DNA of 64,000 nucleotides from the NCBI GenBank assembly GCA_028292505.1, contig JAQGMF010000009.1, positions 1 to 64,000 on the forward strand. The letters are read 5' to 3'. Below are positions 60,335-64,000 of the stretch, one piece after another. The position numbers and the translations under genes are program-made. Position 1 is the stretch's first letter; each line of letters begins with the position of its first letter. A model generated the notes under the pieces. That model had not been told where the DNA came from. It made no database searches and was given only the letters and a program-made list of their open reading frames with translations. Source of the stretch: Rhodocyclales bacterium. GTDB lineage: Bacteria > Pseudomonadota > Gammaproteobacteria > Burkholderiales > Rhodocyclaceae.

Positions 60335-62770
60335 TTGTTCGCGCCCTGCTTCCGCCGTAACCCGTCCGCTTGCATCCATCGATATTTCCTGGCGCTGCTC
60401 CTTTCCCTCTTGTTGCCGACGATCGCCTCCGCCATGACGGACAAGGAAATTGTATCGGCGCGCGTTGCCACGCTGACGCCGGCACTCAAAAACGAACATC
60501 CACGCCTGTTGCTGCGCCCGACCGATGTCCCTGGCCTGCGCGAATTCCTGCTCAAGACGCTGCCCGCACAAACCGATGCGGCAGCGCTGGCCAAGCTCGC
60601 GCTACCACCGCTGGACAACAAGCCGTTGCCCGTGCAGCCTGTAGCAGTCGCCAACGGCACCCAGGCAAGCACACTCGCCTGGCACGATGGCTACACGATT
60701 GCCAATGACACCGGCAACTGGGCATGGCGCTACGCGCTCGCCTGGCAGCTCACCGGCGACGAACGCTACGGCCGTGAAGCCGCGCGCTGGCTGCTTCATC
60801 TGGCAAGCTGGAAGATCGACGCCGAGGTGCTGCGCACCAACGATGAATTATTCATTCAGCATCTTCGGCCGATGATCTTCGCTTACGACTGGGCCTGGTC
60901 GGCGCTCACCGCCGAGGAGCGCGTCACAGTAAGCAAGGCTCTCGTCGCACGCCTGGAATTATTGGCAGGGCATATCCAACCAAAGTTCTCGCTCACTCAA
61001 CCGACGCCGCCCGACAATGCGCTCAGCCATCCAATGCGCTTCATCTCGACGCTAGGTCTCGGCGGCCTGGCGCTGTATCACGACACACCCGCTGCGCCCG
61101 GCTGGGTAGCATGGAGCTATGAGTACTATCTGCGCGAATTCCCGGTGTGGGGCGGCGACGCTGGCGGCTGGTCCGAAGGCCTCAACTACTGGGCCAGCGG
61201 CATGACGCAGCACCTGCGCTTTCTCGAAGCGATGAAACTGCAAGGCTTCGACGAAGTGCTGCAGCGCCCTTTCTTTCGCAATACGCCATGGTTCGCCGTC
61301 TACAACCTGATGCCTTATCCGGCCTCCTCGTTCGGCGATCTCAACAACATCACCAGCCCGACGCCGAGCACGGCGCTGATGATCGGCAAATTCGCGCAAT
61401 GGCAGCAAGACCCTTACCTGATGAGCTTCGCCCGCAGCCTAACAGCGAAACACCACATGACGTTCGGATATTACGATTACAGCGCCGTCGACACGATGCT
61501 GGACCTCTTCCGTCGCCAGCAATCGGGCCTACCCGATGCCGATCTCACGCAATTGCCCCAGACGCGCTATTTCGACGATATCGGCTGGGTTGCCATGCAC
61601 TCGCGCTTGGGCAGCAAGGACAACGACATCATGCTGGGCTTCAAGTCCAGTCCCTTCGGTTCGGCCAGCCACGGCTTCGCCGACCAGAACAGTTTCGTCA
61701 TCAACGCTTTCGGCGAAGCACTGGCCGTTTCGTCGGGTTATCGCGAGTGGTACGACAGCCCGCACCATGCCGGCTGGACGCGTACAACTGCCGCCAAAAA
61801 TGCCATTCTCATAAATGGCGAAGGTCAGACTACCAAGAGCGCCGGCGCCACGGGCCGCATCAGCCGCTTTGTGCAGGGCGAGCGCTTCACGTTCACCACC
61901 GGTGACGCCAAGCAGGCGTATGCCGGCCGCGCCACGCAGGCATTGCGCCATTTGTTCTTCGTCGATCGCCGCTATTTCGTGATGCTCGACGAAGTCGCCG
62001 CACCCGCTGAAGCACGCTTCGAGTGGCTGCTACATGCGCGCGACAAGATGACGCTCGACGCCGCCAGCAACGGCATTGTCGTCGCGCGGAATAACGCCCG
62101 CCTCGAGGTCATGCTGCTGTCACCGGCACCGGGGCAACTCACGCTACGCCAAACCGATGCTTCAGATCCGCCAGTAGCCAGCGGCTACGAAAAAAACATG
62201 CCAAATGAATGGCACGCTACAGCGGAAACGCTGACGAAGTCGAAAGCCCAGGATTTTTTCAGCGTGCTCTATCCGCATCGTGCCGACGATGCGTCGGACG
62301 ACGCCAAACTACGGCCGATCAAGACGCGCAGTGGTTTCGGCGTGGGCGTGAAGACGCGTGATTCCGATGATCGCGTCTTCATCGCCCGCGAAGACGACAT
62401 GCGCATCCGTGCCGACGGCATCGACGTCGACGGCCTTGCCGCTGCAATCAGCACACACGGGGAAGAAACTCGCCTGACCCTCGTAGCCAATCGTCATATT
62501 CATTTCGGCACCATCGAATTTGACAGCACGGCGCCGTTGGACATCGAGGCGACGGTCACCTCGACAACGGTCAATATGCAATTTGGCTCGCCAAAGACCG
62601 CACAACTGACCATCAGGCAACTGTTCAAGCCACGTACACTCACCGGCGTTCGCAAGCAGGACTGGGCGTACGACGCTGACAGCCAGGAACTGACCATCCA
62701 ACTCACCCCGCAAACCACCGGCTTGCACCTGACGCTGCCTAAATCACCCAATATTTCCTTCGAGTTTTAA
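60335..62770 (+). CDS. Secreted heparinase II/III-like polysaccharide lyase
   Basis: 811 residues from TTG 60335; the start is uncertain. Signal segment IHRYFLALLLSLLLPTIASA. A helical toroid domain follows (about 40-400), then a beta-rich heparinase II/III-like domain with SHGFADQNSFVINAFGEALA, TTAAKNAILINGEGQ and a C-terminal sandwich. Such enzymes cleave uronate-containing polysaccharides; the substrate (alginate, heparin-like or other) is not decidable. It is near an MFS gene (8 nt), possibly the same transcript. Confidence 0.85.
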   Translation: MFAPCFRRNPSACIHRYFLALLLSLLLPTIASAMTDKEIVSARVATLTPALKNEHPRLLLRPTDVPGLREFLLKTLPAQTDAAALAKLALPPLDNKPLPVQPVAVANGTQASTLAWHDGYTIANDTGNWAWRYALAWQLTGDERYGREAARWLLHLASWKIDAEVLRTNDELFIQHLRPMIFAYDWAWSALTAEERVTVSKALVARLELLAGHIQPKFSLTQPTPPDNALSHPMRFISTLGLGGLALYHDTPAAPGWVAWSYEYYLREFPVWGGDAGGWSEGLNYWASGMTQHLRFLEAMKLQGFDEVLQRPFFRNTPWFAVYNLMPYPASSFGDLNNITSPTPSTALMIGKFAQWQQDPYLMSFARSLTAKHHMTFGYYDYSAVDTMLDLFRRQQSGLPDADLTQLPQTRYFDDIGWVAMHSRLGSKDNDIMLGFKSSPFGSASHGFADQNSFVINAFGEALAVSSGYREWYDSPHHAGWTRTTAAKNAILINGEGQTTKSAGATGRISRFVQGERFTFTTGDAKQAYAGRATQALRHLFFVDRRYFVMLDEVAAPAEARFEWLLHARDKMTLDAASNGIVVARNNARLEVMLLSPAPGQLTLRQTDASDPPVASGYEKNMPNEWHATAETLTKSKAQDFFSVLYPHRADDASDDAKLRPIKTRSGFGVGVKTRDSDDRVFIAREDDMRIRADGIDVDGLAAAISTHGEETRLTLVANRHIHFGTIEFDSTAPLDIEATVTSTTVNMQFGSPKTAQLTIRQLFKPRTLTGVRKQDWAYDADSQELTIQLTPQTTGLHLTLPKSPNISFEF

Positions 62771-62778
62771 GCGACGCA

Positions 62779-64000
62779 ATGCTTGCCGCAGCGTCACCAT
62801 CGGACTTTCAACTTTTTCGTCATCGTCCCTTCGTCTTCTTCTGGTGCGGCCGCATCTTCACCTCGCTGACGAACAATATGCTGGCCGTGGCAGTTGGCTG
62901 GCAGATGTACGACCTGACGCACCGCGCGATGGACCTAGGCCTCGTCGGCCTGGTTCAGTTCGCGCCGGTGCCGGTGCTCACACTGCTGGTAGGTTATGTC
63001 GCCGACAGATATGACAGAAGAATTATCGTCACAGCATGCCTGACGTTGCAGGCCATCATCATCGGGGTGCTGATTGCTGGTACGTACTATCACTGGATCG
63101 ATCGCGATCTGATTCTGCTGTGCTCATTTTTCATAGGCACGGCCAAGGCTTTCCAGATGCCCACTACCCAGGCGTTAGCCCCGCTGATAGTGCCCGGCGA
63201 CGTGTTACCACGTGCCCTGGCGCTGAGCTCTTCCGGCACGCAGTCCGCCATCATCATCGGGCCGGCATTCGGCGGCTTTCTCTATGCCTTTGGCGCGAAC
63301 ACGGTCTACGCATTGTGCGGCGCGCTGACCCTCGTTGCCGCCACCTGTTTTCTCGCGGTCAGGATCGACCATCAGGCGCCGCCTCGCGAGCCCGTCACGC
63401 TGACGACGGTCTTTGCCGGCCTGCATTTCATCTGGCATCGCAAGGCAGTGCTGGGTGCCATCTCGCTCGACTTGTTCGCCGTGCTCCTCGGCGGCGCCAC
63501 TGCGCTGCTGCCGATTTATGCACGCGACATTCTGATGGCAGGTCCGGTCGGCCTCGGCCTGCTGCGCTCGGCGCCTGCCGTGGGCGCGCTGGTCACCTCG
63601 ATCTGGCTGGCGCGCAATCCAATCCAGCGCAAGGTCGGCAAGGTGATGTTCGCCGCAGTAGCAACCTATGGTCTGGCAACGCTGGTATTTGCCTTCTCCA
63701 AACTATTGCTGCTGTCGCTGCTGGCATTGATCGTCTCGGGGGCTGCCGACATGATCAGCGTCGTGATTCGTCAATCGCTGGTGCAACTGGACACGCCGAA
63801 CGAAATGCGCGGACGCGTCAGTGCAGTCAATGCCATTTTCATAGGGGCCTCGAACCAGCTGGGCGAATTCGAATCGGGGACGACTGCTGCCTGGTGGGGC
63901 GCCGTGGCATCCGTTGCCGTTGGCGGCATCGGCACGCTGATCGTCGCGGCAACGTGGATGAAGCATTTTCCGGAGCTTGTCCGCCGCGAGCGCCTGCGCC
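62779..64000 (+). CDS. MFS transporter, EntS-like (C-terminal end beyond window)
   Basis: 407 codons are visible from ATG 62779, 8 nt after the lyase. N-terminal part FQLFRHRPFVFFWCGRIFTS and NNMLAVAVGWQMYDLTHRAM are typical of EntS-type MFS exporters; the inter-helix loop motif GYVADRYDRR (DRxxRR) is present, and a second one, LVQLDTPNEMRGRVSAVNAI, follows TM10. The substrate is unknown. The stop is outside the window. Confidence 0.9.
   Translation, partial: MLAAASPSDFQLFRHRPFVFFWCGRIFTSLTNNMLAVAVGWQMYDLTHRAMDLGLVGLVQFAPVPVLTLLVGYVADRYDRRIIVTACLTLQAIIIGVLIAGTYYHWIDRDLILLCSFFIGTAKAFQMPTTQALAPLIVPGDVLPRALALSSSGTQSAIIIGPAFGGFLYAFGANTVYALCGALTLVAATCFLAVRIDHQAPPREPVTLTTVFAGLHFIWHRKAVLGAISLDLFAVLLGGATALLPIYARDILMAGPVGLGLLRSAPAVGALVTSIWLARNPIQRKVGKVMFAAVATYGLATLVFAFSKLLLLSLLALIVSGAADMISVVIRQSLVQLDTPNEMRGRVSAVNAIFIGASNQLGEFESGTTAAWWGAVASVAVGGIGTLIVAATWMKHFPELVRRERLR

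Noticed and set aside
1-64000. tRNA or rRNA genes
   Set aside because: I saw no cloverleaf with TTCGA-type T-loop and CCA-like end, nor rRNA sequence; a tRNAscan-SE run would be decisive.

Overview
The window looks like a piece of a proteobacterial chromosome, most likely a betaproteobacterium. This is inferred from gene content and order: suhB-trmJ-cysE-iscR-isc, two CheV proteins with CheZ, leadered DNA ligase LigE, bifunctional MnmC, and prfB close to lysS. Most of it is dense, fairly GC-rich core sequence. One 12 kb block (about 41.8-54.1 kb) is clearly different: a chromosomal-type integron with an array of gene cassettes.

Layout. 1-9.5 kb: a minus-strand chemotaxis block (HD-GYP protein, cheR, cheB, STAS protein, two cheV, cheY, cheZ, and cheA running off the left edge), with FliA-type promoter candidates. 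9.8-10.3 kb: a single response regulator. 10.3-17.9 kb: a complete minus-strand isc operon (iscR, an extra NifS/IscS-like desulfurase, iscS, iscU, iscA, hscB, hscA, fdx, iscX) behind a strong promoter with tandem IscR-type boxes, then cysE and trmJ. 18.8-23.7 kb: suhB, an IS630-like remnant, a small hypothetical gene, a secreted DNA ligase, a secreted alpha/beta hydrolase, and prfB with the classical +1 frameshift. 23.7-28.8 kb: a three-gene SMC-kleisin (MukBEF/MksBEF-like) operon between prfB and lysS, followed by a GGDEF gene. 30.3-41.5 kb: lysS, HD-GYP, mnmC, OsmC, a methyltransferase-cupin pair, an ECF sigma factor with a zinc anti-sigma factor, glnS and a lipoprotein, separated by palindromic repeats.

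Integron. intI is on the minus strand and has an SOS-type LexA box next to its promoter. To its right lie one divergent ORF, a candidate attI/attC, and 18 attC sites in one orientation, the last one degenerate. The cassettes carry mostly unknown proteins (secreted, lipoprotein, membrane), a PD-(D/E)XK-like protein, a GNAT acetyltransferase and a BrnT/BrnA toxin-antitoxin pair with its own promoter. Several cassettes have no convincing gene, and three of these are copies of one another. The attC sites fall into subfamilies whose stem bases covary.

54.7-64 kb: a PAS histidine kinase, a REC-PAS-GGDEF-EAL protein, srkA, a YchJ-like SEC-C protein, a PilZ protein, a secreted heparinase-like lyase, and an MFS transporter running off the right edge. 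Cyclic-di-GMP genes recur across the window (two HD-GYP, one GGDEF, one EAL, one PilZ), suggesting a motility/biofilm-regulated lifestyle. All function names come from reading motifs in the translations; no database search was possible.
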